From Stratiolaelaps scimitus (lineage: Eukaryota; Arthropoda; Arachnida; Mesostigmata; Laelapidae): a DNA stretch of 64,000 bases. Location: NCBI GenBank assembly GCA_019614645.1, contig JABWDB010000005.1:11130001-11194000 (forward strand). Direction: 5' to 3'. Position 1 is the first letter of the stretch; every line of letters begins with the position of its first letter. A program made the position numbers and the translations under genes. Below, piece by piece: positions 25,079 to 36,502 of the stretch. Under the pieces are notes generated by a model. That model was not told the DNA's origin. It saw only the letters and a list, made by a program, of their open reading frames with translations, and made no database searches.

Positions 25079-25591
25079 GGAGATGGAGGGAGCGGACAGC
25101 GGTCTGTCGGTCGGCCGACGGATAGAGGAAGAGAAGGTATGCAGCATCAGCATCGTTTAATTCGCTAATAGCGGGCCGCCATTAGACTCGGCGCGTATTC
25201 GCCATCGCTGCCGCCGCCGCCACTACTGCCACTCTGTATGTCTGCTATTGCTCACGCCGTTGCTGTATGATGATAGAAGAGACCAGAGGAGGACGCCTCC
25301 CTTGCCCCCCCGCCCCCCCTATATAGGCCCTATAGCCCATACATAGGCCTGAATACCCCAAACCCCCAAGTCAACAACAGCAATAACAACAACAAACCCC
25401 CAAGCACCACTTCGTTGATGCTTGTTCGTAGGCCGCAAAGGCCAAATGATGAGAGCACAGTGAAAAATATCACTCGATGATGTTCAGAGGAACGGATGAG
25501 GAAATACGAATGAAGTTGTTGTTTGTCTCTACTGACAAATGTTACTAAGATGCATCCTGGACCGAAATGAGCCTACTCGAAGCCTACTGTC

Positions 25592-25594
<3 letters not shown>

Positions 25595-25625
<31 letters not shown>
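25595..25625. repeat. (AT)n microsatellite
   Basis: About 15 AT units. Confidence 0.95.
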
Positions 25626-25629
<4 letters not shown>

Positions 25630-27334
25630 AATATGGTGCAACACGGATGGCTAGATTTTGACTATTTCGTAGATCTTGACGACATCATCAGGTTGTCGGT
25701 CGTAAACTGAACTCGTAGAAGTAGTGAACCAGGTAGTTCGTGACGGTATACACGCCACATAGTGTCAAGATGCTTTCAATCCGTCTCAATATGCGGAGCA
25801 CGCAGCTGCCTGCCGCTCAAGATGAACACCCAACCGGCTTCGTATAGGTCGCGTACTTATGGAGAGCATGTTCACGCACGTTAATGACGTATAATATTAA
25901 TGATACGTAGAAAAGGCAAACATCAAATGTTCCAGCTCGGATTTGCAAACAACGCTAAAGATCCAATTTGAAAATCTGTATATAGCCATTGTCCAGTCGC
26001 ATGCCATATTTACCCACGATGCTCTCTTCTAGCTTGCCGATGTCTGCTCCCTGTATTCTGTCCCTGTTGTATACCTTAATGCAATCAACAACTACTTCAA
26101 ATGTTACCACCATCGTCGTCGAATTCGTTGTGTTACGAGAGATTCGTCATCGGTCGCAGTTGTACCCATCCCTGAGTTGCTTGTACAACTTATAGTTCCA
26201 TATATCTACATTCTGTTTTGTTGAGTGGAATCACATTCGGTCGTGTGTAGCCGCGGCCAGTTCGCTATGCGTTTGTGTTGGAAGGACACACACGAGACAG
26301 GGATGCGAGTCGCCCAGCAGAAATCATTCATTCGTAAAGCGATTCGCTTCTACACACATATCACCTTATCAGGCATTTATCTCACTGTTAGGCTGGTTGC
26401 TCCTAGCTGGCTGCCCGCCTTCGTACCGTCAGCGTTCGAATGTGTGTAATGCAGTGGCAGCAGCAGCAGCAGCAGTAGCGGCTACCAGCAGCCGCGCGGT
26501 AACTGATAACAGGCCCTCGCCGAGCGACAGAGGACAGCACTGCTAGCTCACGAGTTCCGTCTGTTTGTGAGGACGAGCGCGAGAGAGAAAGAGAGAGAGA
26601 GAAAAGGGATACAGTCGAAGAGAGATACTTCGCACATACAGTGCGTCACAGCGGCGCACTGCCGGCAGCTGCGGCGGCGGCGGCAGCAGATCATACGCAA
26701 GATCACACCGGATCGCCTCAGCGTAGCCCTCCCTGACGATCCGCTGGTCCTCCCGAGCCGGTTGTCAGTCGGAGCAGGATCCGCCGATCCGTGGGGGCGT
26801 CGGGATCTCGTTGGGTCCCGCTGCCACCCTCGCCTCCCTACGGCTATTTCCCCATCTCTCTTTCTCTCTCTCCCTGTGTCGCCATCTGTCGCTCTTCCTC
26901 TTGTCAGGAGAGAAGAGAAACGAGGGCGGCGAGTGAGGCGCGGAATCGTAAATAAACTTCATGTTTAGATAATAAACGGGCCAATGCAGCAATGGCGGCG
27001 GCGGCGACGCCGCTGGTGATAAGCGATGGCCCGCCGGTCAGTAGAAGCCGTCGCTGGCGGCAACGACGAACGACCCCGGTCGCACTGTCACTGCGGTCGT
27101 AGCTACTGCAGAGTCAATGGATGGAGATAACGGCTTGTGGTCTGCCGGATTACGAGTTCGTCCGACGGTCGGTGTCCGCCTGAGAATACTAATAGAGAAA
27201 CAATACTATCATATACAGCGGAGAGCGGGTGTGTATGTAAAATAGCTGAGTTGACAGCGACGGCACCGGGGGATACCTGTGGGGCTGAATCCGGAACGCG
27301 CTCATAGAGACATTCATAGGTGTCTCCCTATTTT

Positions 27335-27335
<1 letters not shown>

Positions 27336-27386
<51 letters not shown>
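27336..27386. repeat. Long (CT)n tract
   Basis: About 25 uninterrupted CT units, the longest pyrimidine tract in the window. Such mirror-repeat tracts can form triplex (H-DNA) and, on the other strand, offer GAGA sites. Whether this one does is not shown. Confidence 0.95.
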
Positions 27387-27389
<3 letters not shown>

Positions 27390-28414
27390 CTCCCTCTCTG
27401 AGTAGCGTTAAGGGTACAGGGCAATGCAGTTGGTTACCGAAAGGCTCGAAGCAGTGCGCGAATGTTGGTCCGTGTAGTCACACACGTATAGTTTGTGGTG
27501 TCCAGTACCGGTGGGAGCACTCGACTCGCACCTCGGCTGACCTCGCTATCACAGCCACCCGACACTATGAATTGAATATCGAAGCGAATAAATGGGCAAG
27601 GTTCTTTTGAAATTGCTCAGATCCAAAAGCTATTAGATAGTGTGCGCCACCGTGGTACACATTCACTATATCGTTGCTGAATTATTAATGCTGCTGATGC
27701 TGAAAATGTATGTGCAGATAGCGCCTGATACTCGGGCAACGACTGTGTATTCCGATATGGACAGAATTCTTACGAGCGAGTTGTTGTCGTATCGGTTTAG
27801 TTCGTTCGGCTGGACATTGTCCGATAAATATATTATATCTGTTCGAGTTTATTGTCGGTTGGTTGTGACCATCCTTCATCCTACGCTACGTGCGATTTAA
27901 ATAGTAATTATAAGAAACTGACCATGCGAATACACTTCGGACGGTGACCATTGAACATTTCTTCTAAAAAAATAAATCATTCAAAATTAAAATGCATGTC
28001 CAGATCGAACAAAGACAAATCTGTAATCATTAGTGGCCAGCTGCTTTGAACCGAAACCTAAACTCGATATGGCGTACAACTGGCCGACCAAAGCCTACGG
28101 AGATCTCCTGCCATAAGAGCATCGATGTAGTGTCGACAAAGAATAACAATAGAAAGTTTTCAAATCAGTTTAATTGTGGTGTTCGTACCACTACCAGTAT
28201 TACCAAGGCACCAGTTGCGACAGATGTCCTCCTACTGATCCTTTTGACCACCTTGTCGATTCCACCAGTCAGCCGGCTGCGTGGTGACAAATCCCGGATT
28301 TGAAAATTGTGCCTGGAGGCTCCGTGCGTGAGTTAACATTGGACAGACAACAACAACAACAACGAACCTCTCGTGAACCCGAATATCGGCGTCGTCTCAA
28401 GTTAGCCGCCGTCG

Positions 28415-29017
28415 TTGAAAGTTGAAATCGAGACGACCAATATTTCGCAGACAGAAAAGAGACGATTGTATAACTTTATTGCTTTTCAGAGAAACGTCCG
28501 CAGGGAGCTCTCGGAGTGGATACCATCGATGATGTGCGACACAGGCTGGAAAGAAGACCGACCCCTGGGTACAGCTCGGTGGAAAGAACGGGGGAACCAG
28601 TTCGGCCCAACTGGCTTGAACGATGATCTGCATTGGTTGGACGATCACTGCGGCAAGATTGGCCGGTTAACGAACGTACAGCGGCGAACTCAACGGAGCG
28701 GCTACAGCAATCGGGAACTAAGGTTGCTTCCTAACAAACGTAAACTTTATTTCGTGTCCCGCAGTAGGACTCGTAAAATTTTGATCGGGATTGACGACTC
28801 TTTGAACTTTCACAGTTCACAGTGTGTCCGGAGAAGCACGCAGGTGAACTCACGAAAATATCGCTGGAATAAAGACGACCAGAAATGTGAAGATATTGTT
28901 GTTTGTTTGTGCGCCGATGATGCCGGCTGCGCCACGAAGCTAGGAGGTGTCTACAGGCTAGCTTGGGGTCCCTTTACGGCAATCTTACACCGGCTAGAAT
29001 CAACCGTCAAAGACTGA
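28415..29017 (+). CDS. Hypothetical open frame, 200 codons
   Basis: A 200-codon frame in ordinary, non-repetitive sequence, ending in TGA. The first ATG lies about 38 codons in. The product would be basic, with unusually many Trp and Cys, which is more typical of a chance frame than of a conserved protein. About half an ORF of this length is expected by chance in a window this size. A CADD string near the end recalls a reverse-transcriptase YADD box, but its surroundings do not match. No family is recognised. Confidence 0.2.
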   Translation: MKVEIETTNISQTEKRRLYNFIAFQRNVRRELSEWIPSMMCDTGWKEDRPLGTARWKERGNQFGPTGLNDDLHWLDDHCGKIGRLTNVQRRTQRSGYSNRELRLLPNKRKLYFVSRSRTRKILIGIDDSLNFHSSQCVRRSTQVNSRKYRWNKDDQKCEDIVVCLCADDAGCATKLGGVYRLAWGPFTAILHRLESTVKD

Positions 29018-29404
29018 GCCGCGGACGGGAAATGGACCCATTGTGAATGACTGACCAACTGGACGCTCTATGACGTTATATCGTATCGGGATATAGAGAA
29101 ACTCAATAGGACACATGATATTTAAACGACACTGATACCCGCGAAAATGCGTTATTTTTACCTGCCATATATTACATAATGCTATCACGGCGACAATTGT
29201 ACTCAATGAGCGTGTTTTGAAGTAAACTTTTGAACCTTCACAACGTCTAGCTAATCAGTGCTAAATCTCAGACCCCCTAGAATGCATAATATACGACAAG
29301 CAAGTGGATCAGTTGTCCGAAGCATTGCTAAACTGCTCCGCTGATTGCCAAACTGAACGGTGATGTGAACCGTAACGCATGGCCACTTTACGGTGTTACC
29401 CATG
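29018..29404. other. No recognisable gene
   Basis: AT-moderate unique DNA. Nothing seen. Confidence 0.5.
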
Positions 29405-29544
29405 TCAGCGCGGTGGCTTGGACGGCTGAGTCTCTGGCTGTAAAAAGCCAGAGGTTGCAGGTTCGAATCCCGTTGTATGACATATAAGAGAACTTAAGCA
29501 TTCTATGCAGTTTCTTTAATAAATCAATGAAGCCTTACCTTACC
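29405..29544 (+). mobile_element. tRNA-derived SINE, full-length copy 2
   Basis: Starts CAGCGCGGTGGCTTGGAC, identical at this point to copy 1. It has an anticodon-like hairpin (CTGGCT...AGCCAG) and a perfect B box GGTTCGAATCC at 29460-29470. The shared body CATATAAGAGAACTTAAGCA follows, then TTTAATAAATCAAT and a CCTTACCTTACC tail. The tail is tandem-like, as in other SINEs mobilised by a partner LINE. The tRNA part is too irregular to be a working tRNA gene. Confidence 0.85.
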
Positions 29545-32500
29545 ATATCATTCCCTATCATTGCACTAATAGCAATATTAATTTGAATCACAATTTCGTA
29601 TGTATCGTCCTTACCAAAGGAGTACAATTGAGACAGGTCTCCCTGAAATCGCCCCACCATCGCTCAATGCATTCGCCGTGCGGATTCTCCACCGACGAGG
29701 TGTTAAATGGTTTGACACGCGCAAATGCCTCGAGTGGATGGCCATGCCGCCATCCGCCGTAATTATCTTTCGCGATCTCTCATCATCCCAATCAACTTCG
29801 TATCGTCGTCAATGGCATCGACCCGCCACGATTGCCTCCTCTGCCTATCTCGCTTGGCGGCGGCGGCGGCGGCACCGCTTACAGTGGACGCTATAGACGC
29901 CGGTATACCGCTTACACCTCGCCCCTCTTAGTTGTTTCGCGCCTCTCCGACCAAGATGTACTCGCAAGGCGTTAAAGCACTGGAAGGCATTTGGACCAAC
30001 CGCCTCGAAGCCGACAACAGAGCTGCTGCTGCTACTTCTCGTTCGATTTGTTCGATTTTGTTGTGTGCGCACTCACGCACGCACGCGCGTCCTCTACGAA
30101 TAGTTTCATAGTAAGCACTGTCGTTCCGTGGCCAGCTCTGAAACGGTCTTGCCATCGGCTCTGGTTGGTCAGATGGCCCAGACCAAACCGGCCCGCGCCG
30201 AACGTATGATATGTGGCTTTATGGGATTTCGATTTTTCACCGTCTCAGCATCATGTTGTCGGCCGATACCGATCGTCGACGATCGCTCGCCCCGGGGCTA
30301 AGCATCACCAGGATCGGCCAGCGGTTGCCGATCACCGTCGGTCAACAACCATCACCAATAGTCGACAATCATCACGCTCGACCATTCAGATCGACGTGTC
30401 CGTGGCATCTACCTTTTCCATATTGGTGCATACCTGCCGCATTGCTCATGCGGCCAGCTTAGTCGGCTGTTGCTGTTGCCGTCATTGTTGTTGCTGCTGC
30501 TGCTGCTGCTGGCACGACCGCCGTTGCCGCTACCTTAGTCCGACACTTGTGTAACGACGCCAGACACTTCTGTCGAAGCCCTCCCTCTCTCTCCCTCTTC
30601 GCCTTTCTCCCGTTGTTTCATTTCGTCAGATTCGTCGGTGATTTGATAGGGTCTCCCCTCCTGAGTCGCTTTTCACTTTCGAGTGGTCGCTTCTGTCCAT
30701 CACCGACGAGCGCTGCCGCATCGATCTGTCCAGCCGCCCGTCTGTCTGTTCGTCAACGTTCAGTTACTTCGGCAGACGTTGAGCGATGGGTGTCCGTTTA
30801 GCAGCGTCTGCGAAGGTGCGCCATACTACTACTCGCATAAGGGTCTTACCATTAGATACATACACATGCGCATAGGCTTGCAGCCACACAGGCGGTGAGA
30901 GATATACCACACCCAAAGTGACGAGCTGCTTCGAGCCTGCGCGGACCAGGTCGATCGAACGTCGAACGACGCTAGACTGCCACGTCAAAGGGACATGAAC
31001 AGCGCTCCCCAGGATGTTTCGGGGAGCCGTTAACTCAATCGGGCGAACGATCGTCGACAAAAATTGAGCTGGCAAGGGTCTGGGGTTGTTCAGAACACCA
31101 ACGGGTGGACGATTCGAGGCCAAAGGAGGCACAAGCGTCGATGGTATAGACGACCTATTCCTACATTTGTTGCAATGTTTTGCCTAAAACCTGCTGGTAT
31201 TCAACATTTGTTGATGGTTTTGTTGTTGTTGTTGTTGTCGCTGTCGCTGCTAGAGTGAGCTCTGACGTCATGAAGGGGTAATATCGTGGTGCAGTTGAAC
31301 GAAATAGCGCACAAGATGCCTCTGGATTCTTGCAACGTTACACCCGAAGTTAAATAATGCATTCAATCATACGGTGTGGAACCAGTTGATGATTCTAGTC
31401 GTGTGTATGTGTGTGTGTGTCTGTATGGGTTGAATTATAAATCGAACCGACCTCTGATTTCAGCCGTAGGATAGTATCTCGCTGTTGGACAATTGGCCTC
31501 AGCAAATTGGAATACCTACAACTAAGTATTTCTCACCAGCTCTCTCTCTCTGTCTCTTTATTGCCTACAACACAAACACACACAAACATGTAAATTATGA
31601 GACCCTCTTATTTAAATGAAAGGGTCTAGATACGTTACGCAAGCTGCGAAGCACTTCGTATGTTAAATCACCATATCGTTTTAGTTGCGAGTGTGACAGC
31701 GTCCTCTCGGTCTCTCGATAAGGAACGTGATATACCTCCTGCACAGTTACCTATTAAACGCATGTTTTTTTTTATGTTACATATAACAATTACATACATT
31801 TAATGGCATTCTACACCGTCCGCATTGCCGGTATGCATTGCATTTCTGAACGAGAATTCATATCCCTAAGCAACGTGTCCAGAAAAAAAATCCACAATAC
31901 AAGATCAATCTTAAAGACGGCAAGTAAGATAGCACGGCAAGCATCGAACCTACACCAGCCAAAGAACTGCTCCATCATCGAGATACGTCTCGATACAAGC
32001 GAACACCAAATGCCGAAATTCAATCAACAACGAGAGAAGAATGAGGTGCATCGATTACTTTGCTCTGTCGTCTTTCTTCTTATTTCTTGACCACTTGCCG
32101 GGGCTGCTGTCTTCTGCCGCTCTGTACCATTCGGAAACGGGACAGGTAACGCTCACTCGTAGGGATACTGCATCGGCAGCAGCGATGCTGTAGCGCCGCT
32201 GTCGATTTCCTTGGAGCGCCGGAGCGTACTCACCGGGCAGTATGAACAGCCAGGGTAAAATTAATCAGGTCACCCTGAGTCAGATCGACGGCGTTTGATA
32301 GGAGTTGCTGTGCAGGACTCTCCTCCAAAGTCTGTTTGTGCTTCGTGCGCTTGTCCCTGGCCGTGTTGCCATCTCTCCGTTTGATGCCCGGTTGGTTCCG
32401 CGTTTTGAAAGTGATCGAATCCTTCAGATCCGTCTCGGGACATATAGGTATATTAATTGGATTTCCGTGTGGCCGCGAAGGACGAAATCGTTTGTTCTTG

Positions 32501-32633
32501 ACAGAAAACGACGATTACGCGACGGTAGTACATTGTGGTGTAAAGCTACGGAGAGTCGTTATTTGCTCGATGATCAGATCATGAAAGGTATATCTATCTG
32601 GGTATTGATAGTTTTTAAAAATTCATCGTGTTC
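29545..32633. other. No recognisable gene
   Basis: Plus frames at 29600-29896 and 30547-30801 and minus frames opposite them are all open over GCC, GTC and CCT-rich sequence, and none stands out. A GCT tract lies near 30488-30512 and a GTT tract near 31220-31240. Nothing is recognised. Confidence 0.45.
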
Positions 32634-32679
32634 GTTACCGATTATTTAAATAGGTGAGACCATTTAAATAATCGGTAAC
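32634..32679. repeat. Perfect 18-bp inverted repeat (hairpin)
   Basis: Left arm 32634-32651 reads GTTACCGATTATTTAAAT and right arm 32662-32679 is its exact reverse complement. The loop is ten bases, AGGTGAGACC, in which GGT and ACC can pair further. AT-rich arms form by chance more easily than GC-rich ones, but 18 of 18 with a ten-base loop is still notable. Confidence 0.85.
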
Positions 32680-34872
32680 ACTGATGGTGATTTTTTTTTA
32701 TTATTATTATTGTTGTTATAGAAGCTTCTTATAGAACATTAACAAGGTTGCTGTGCAAATCATCCCTTTAAGGGACCGATGGCTCGGTGAATGCGAGCTA
32801 GCAAGAGCTTTTTCAGCAGAGACGTCAATGTAGTTTCAAAATGTGTTTTCTAATTTTCTTCTTTTTTCATCCGCTAAGAACCATTTTAAATTCTAAATCA
32901 TTAATCAGGATATTTGAAAAATAAAATGCATATATTTTCCAAGGATTCGATACTCGTTCGAGGGACATCAATGATCTTCAATTTGGTTCGTACAAATTTC
33001 CAAACCCGCATTCACATGCCGATCTCTTTCTCTCCTCTCCTCTCTCTCCTCTCTCTCTCTCTACAATATTGTCGATTGATTTATATTTCTATTGCGGTGG
33101 CCTAATTCGGGTGTCGTTCTTGTCCGTTTCAAGGGGCTGTTTTAAACAAATTTCATATTTAAACTTAATTCGTAAACGTAATTCAATTGTAGCACTCAAT
33201 ATGCCTACATCCAGCTGAAACGTCCGCATGTAAGCAACTGTGTGTCTTTATGTCGATAATGAGTTCAGTATCAATTCATAAAAGCAATGATACATTCTAA
33301 ACAAGCAATATGTATAAACAAGCAGTGCGTCCCGCCTGCTTCCATTCGTCCACGCTCTTGATGCCGATTTCCTTCCACAGGACGTTGTGACCAGATTCAG
33401 TACGTATGTATCTGGAACAGCTAACACCGGCTCCTATATCTGTCTATTGCAGCGTTTCGAAAAGAGACACCTCCACATTAAACAACCGCAGGCTGGTTGG
33501 CCACATATCGGCTCTACTTAACCGGCCCAATTGATATTCCCCCATCTTAATCCAGTCCGCCACTGCCGAATCTGTCCATTCCAATTTCATTTCAAGGGTA
33601 ATAGGATGCGCTAGGTAACGTTTATCCTTCAAATGCATGAACACCAGTGCAGATGAAAGTCCGCATGCATCTAGCCGATGTTAATACATATGCATTACGA
33701 TCTGTGTCTTCAATTCGAATTGACCATAGCTCAGGGTACGGCTCTATACAGCTTTCGCACCTATTCTCGTTGTCATATTATAAAGTGCAATCAGGTGATA
33801 CCATTCTATTATTGTAGCGGATATTGGCCCAATTGTGGCCGCACAAACAAATCCTTTGATATCGCCCAAAATATTGTTCACCCTAACAGCAACATCGACA
33901 GCCACAGCAGCAGCAGCAGTAGCAGCAACAACAACCGTCCGCTGTTGGTGCTGCCCCTGCTGCCGGTCCAGTACAATTTGTTTTCTTATAACAGCAACGA
34001 GAACAGCAAACGATCCGCTGTTTTCTCTATTTCCTATGTTCATCTGTGTTTATCTGCCGTCGTTCGCCAGACGAGCGTCTCCCTAGCGCGTAGCGTTTGC
34101 TCCCAATTCCATTCTGTTGGTCGACGACACGTCTCTCTCCAGCCCGGCCCCTACCTGTTCCCCTCCTCCCCTGACAATCGATTCTTATTTTTAATTTCAA
34201 CCAACCTCGACAGCTTTCGAAGTTCGCTTTCTGCTCGTTATGGTCAGTCGCCGCGGCCGAGGCGGCGGTGGCGGCGGTGGCGACGTTGTATCGGCGCTCC
34301 GTCGTACGGACGCGGCAGCTATCCACCCCCGCCTTGAGGGCCGTTCCGGTCGAGATCATCTGAACGTCTGTCTGTTTGGCAGCACGTTGCATCCGAGGAG
34401 CAACAGGGATGCGGACCTATCGCTCGCCGGCGATGAGTTCGTTACTCGCTTCGTCGCCGTTGACTGTATTGGCCGCATGTCTACGTGTGGCCCTATATGT
34501 GTTTCTGCATGTATGTACGTGTGTGTGTGTGTGTGCGTTCGTTCGTCCGCGTGTGTAATTTCTGTAACATCTTTATTCGCTGCCGGGCGTACACTGGTAT
34601 CGTTGAAGGCAGTGGCGCCACTGCTTGTGGTAGCGGTGCCGGGTGGAGTCAATCCCTAAATGGACCGCTGCCGGATAGATCGGCCAAATGGAGAGATCTT
34701 CTTCGACCAGAGAAGCCTCCCATGGCCGCCAGTAGGGGTACGCCAGTGATAGAGCCAGCAAACAGCAGGCAGCGGAATCAGCAGCAGCAGCGGCAGCAGC
34801 AGCAGGAGAACTTCTCCAGCCGGAGGAGCCGGATTTCGTATTTATTTGTTCGTTAACACATTAATTGGATAG
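32680..34872. other. No firm gene; one weak open segment
   Basis: The 219-codon plus frame at 33678-34337 runs through CAG-type repeats and is not credible as a whole. A Gln-rich plus segment at about 34590-34853 has coding-like codon use and stops just before the next candidate exon. I could not find a donor in it with a matching phase. A (GT)n lies near 34521-34537. Confidence 0.35.
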
Positions 34873-35094
34873 CAAATATTGCCCTTGGTCCCCGACGAAG
34901 ACGATTACGACGTCGACCCCGATGATTCTACGCCCATCTATCAGCTATCTCCGGCCTCGTTGGGAATTAAAAAACGCAGAGAAGATCGACAGCATGCGAG
35001 CAGCAATACAGCAACGTCAACGATAACGACGGCCGAACGAGGAACACATTGGCGGCGCGACTGGTTTTGTCTTGTTGGATTTTGGGGATCGTAG
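34873..35094 (+). CDS. Hypothetical terminal exon
   Basis: An acceptor GGATAG precedes 73 codons that start in phase 0 and end in TAG. The first part is strongly acidic (DEDDYDVDPDDS), then moderately basic and Ser/Thr-rich, ending in an aromatic tail (DWFCLVGFWGS). Codon use is coding-like and no other frame here is as good. AATAAA at 35267-35272 could be its poly(A) signal. The acceptor lacks a strong pyrimidine tract, and the upstream exon was not found. The family is not recognised. Confidence 0.35.
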   Translation, partial: QILPLVPDEDDYDVDPDDSTPIYQLSPASLGIKKRREDRQHASSNTATSTITTAERGTHWRRDWFCLVGFWGS

Positions 35095-35392
35095 ATACAA
35101 TGTAATGGCAACGCATTTGACAAAGGTGAACCTGAGCGTAATGTCTATTACACATAAGCTGATTAGGAATAGTACAGTCCCGTAGTAATTATGCTACGCG
35201 AAGCTGTTTTTACTACATTAGACAAAATGAGTTCATAGCATCTTGTTGTAGATAGCCATTGCTTGAAATAAACCCGAACGTGGAGTTGTCTCTCTGGAGA
35301 GACTATTATTCTTGTACTTAAGCGGACAAATTTTCGGGGAGAGAACTTGAAAACAACACGGAGCAGAGAGTCTGAAGTGCGTATATATATAA

Positions 35393-35395
<3 letters not shown>

Positions 35396-35429
<34 letters not shown>
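35396..35429. repeat. (AT)n microsatellite
   Basis: About 15 AT units, with a short imperfect lead-in from about 35382. Confidence 0.95.
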
Positions 35430-35433
<4 letters not shown>

Positions 35434-36460
35434 TTCTATTGGGAGGGACGTGTGTGTTGGGTTCAAACCCTGTCAGACGCGGAGAATCTTTGGAGTTCTT
35501 TATCATCTTTCTTTATCTGAAGATTCTTGCCAGGTACGAGTAAGGAAGAGAATAAGCAAAGGTGGCCCCGACAGGTCCTCATAGTAATACCTAAAAGGTT
35601 AAGAGCTGAGGCCTGTCATATAGGGGAACAGCTGAAGGTCAGCTCGAAAAAAAAATAAAAAATACTATTGCTTGATTAACAGTGATCGTGCATGTTGTAT
35701 ACAGTATTAAGGAGATTTGTAACCAATATATATCGTCCTTTCGTGTAATCAGACTTCGTATTCCATGAAATCGACGACAAGGAGTACAATAGTTAAACAA
35801 TGGAAGCATATTATCAATATGTGACTAACTTAAAGCCACTGTCAACTCTACAAAACCTACCGTCAAGTTTGACACGCAATTTTAATGGCCGCCTTCGTAC
35901 AAAGGCATATCAAAAACTCCAGTTATATCGATACTTCTGTTTCACGAATGTCTACCTTGAACGCTTCGCTCCGTGATTAAACAGCTATTCCTTTCACGAC
36001 TAGTGACTCCTGGTCTACCACTGGGCGAGTATATGAATGATAAGCATATCGAGTGTGAAATATCAAGATTCCCTTCTCTGGACTGCAGAGTCAACTTGTT
36101 CTTAGCCGAAAATAAGCAGATACTCGTAACTATTCTGGAAAACGAAACCACGAATAGCCACGAACTAAGGAGACCAGATCAGATAGATACGAAACGATAC
36201 ATTGTCGTTAACGAGTTGTCTTTTTGGTTGTTGTTATTTCTGCTGCTGCTGCCGCCGCCCTTGGGCATGTCCCGAACACGAGACGAGGTGATAAACGCGC
36301 CTGCCCGAGAGTCCTGAAATGCGGTTGCTCTCCAATGAGGTATTAGAAAAAGAATGGTATGACCATTATCGAGCGACACGACTGGAAGAGATCAGCAGAC
36401 AGTTCGAGCAAGTGATCACGCAGCTTGTAGATAGATGTGGGATGTGCTATTCCGTCTTCG

Positions 36461-36462
<2 letters not shown>

Positions 36463-36498
<36 letters not shown>
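36463..36498. repeat. (AT)n microsatellite
   Basis: About 18 AT units. Confidence 0.95.

Positions 36499-36502
<4 letters not shown>

Larger units (their letters stand above)
25079..28414. other. No recognisable gene; repeat-rich
   Basis: Contains CCC-rich and CAA-rich patches near 25300-25400, an (AT)n array, GCC/CAG patches near 26455-26475 and 26670-26690, and the long (CT)n tract. A 133-codon frame at 26567-26968 lies over purine repeats and is not supported. Confidence 0.5.

Noticed and set aside
28415..29017. CADD string resembling a reverse-transcriptase YADD box
   Set aside because: The residues around it do not follow the family pattern, and no other RT block is present in the frame.
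29400..29470. A possible functional tRNA gene with a perfect B box
   Set aside because: The acceptor and D-arm pairing is poor, the segment continues into a body shared with three other loci, and a second head copy at 11.8 kb is equally degraded. It is the tRNA-derived head of a SINE.
29535..29620. A stretch reading as a hydrophobic peptide in the invertebrate mitochondrial code (possible NUMT)
   Set aside because: Only about 20 codons, adjacent to the SINE tail, with no recognisable mitochondrial gene on either side. Chance is the simpler explanation.
33678..34337. A 219-codon plus-strand frame
   Set aside because: Its middle is built on CAG/AGC repeats read as Ser-Asn runs, its left part is AT-moderate with no signals, and no domain is recognisable.
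35455..35475. GGGTTCAAACCC resembling a Pol III B box
   Set aside because: The sequence just upstream is an (AT)n array with no A box, and the flanks do not match the SINE family.
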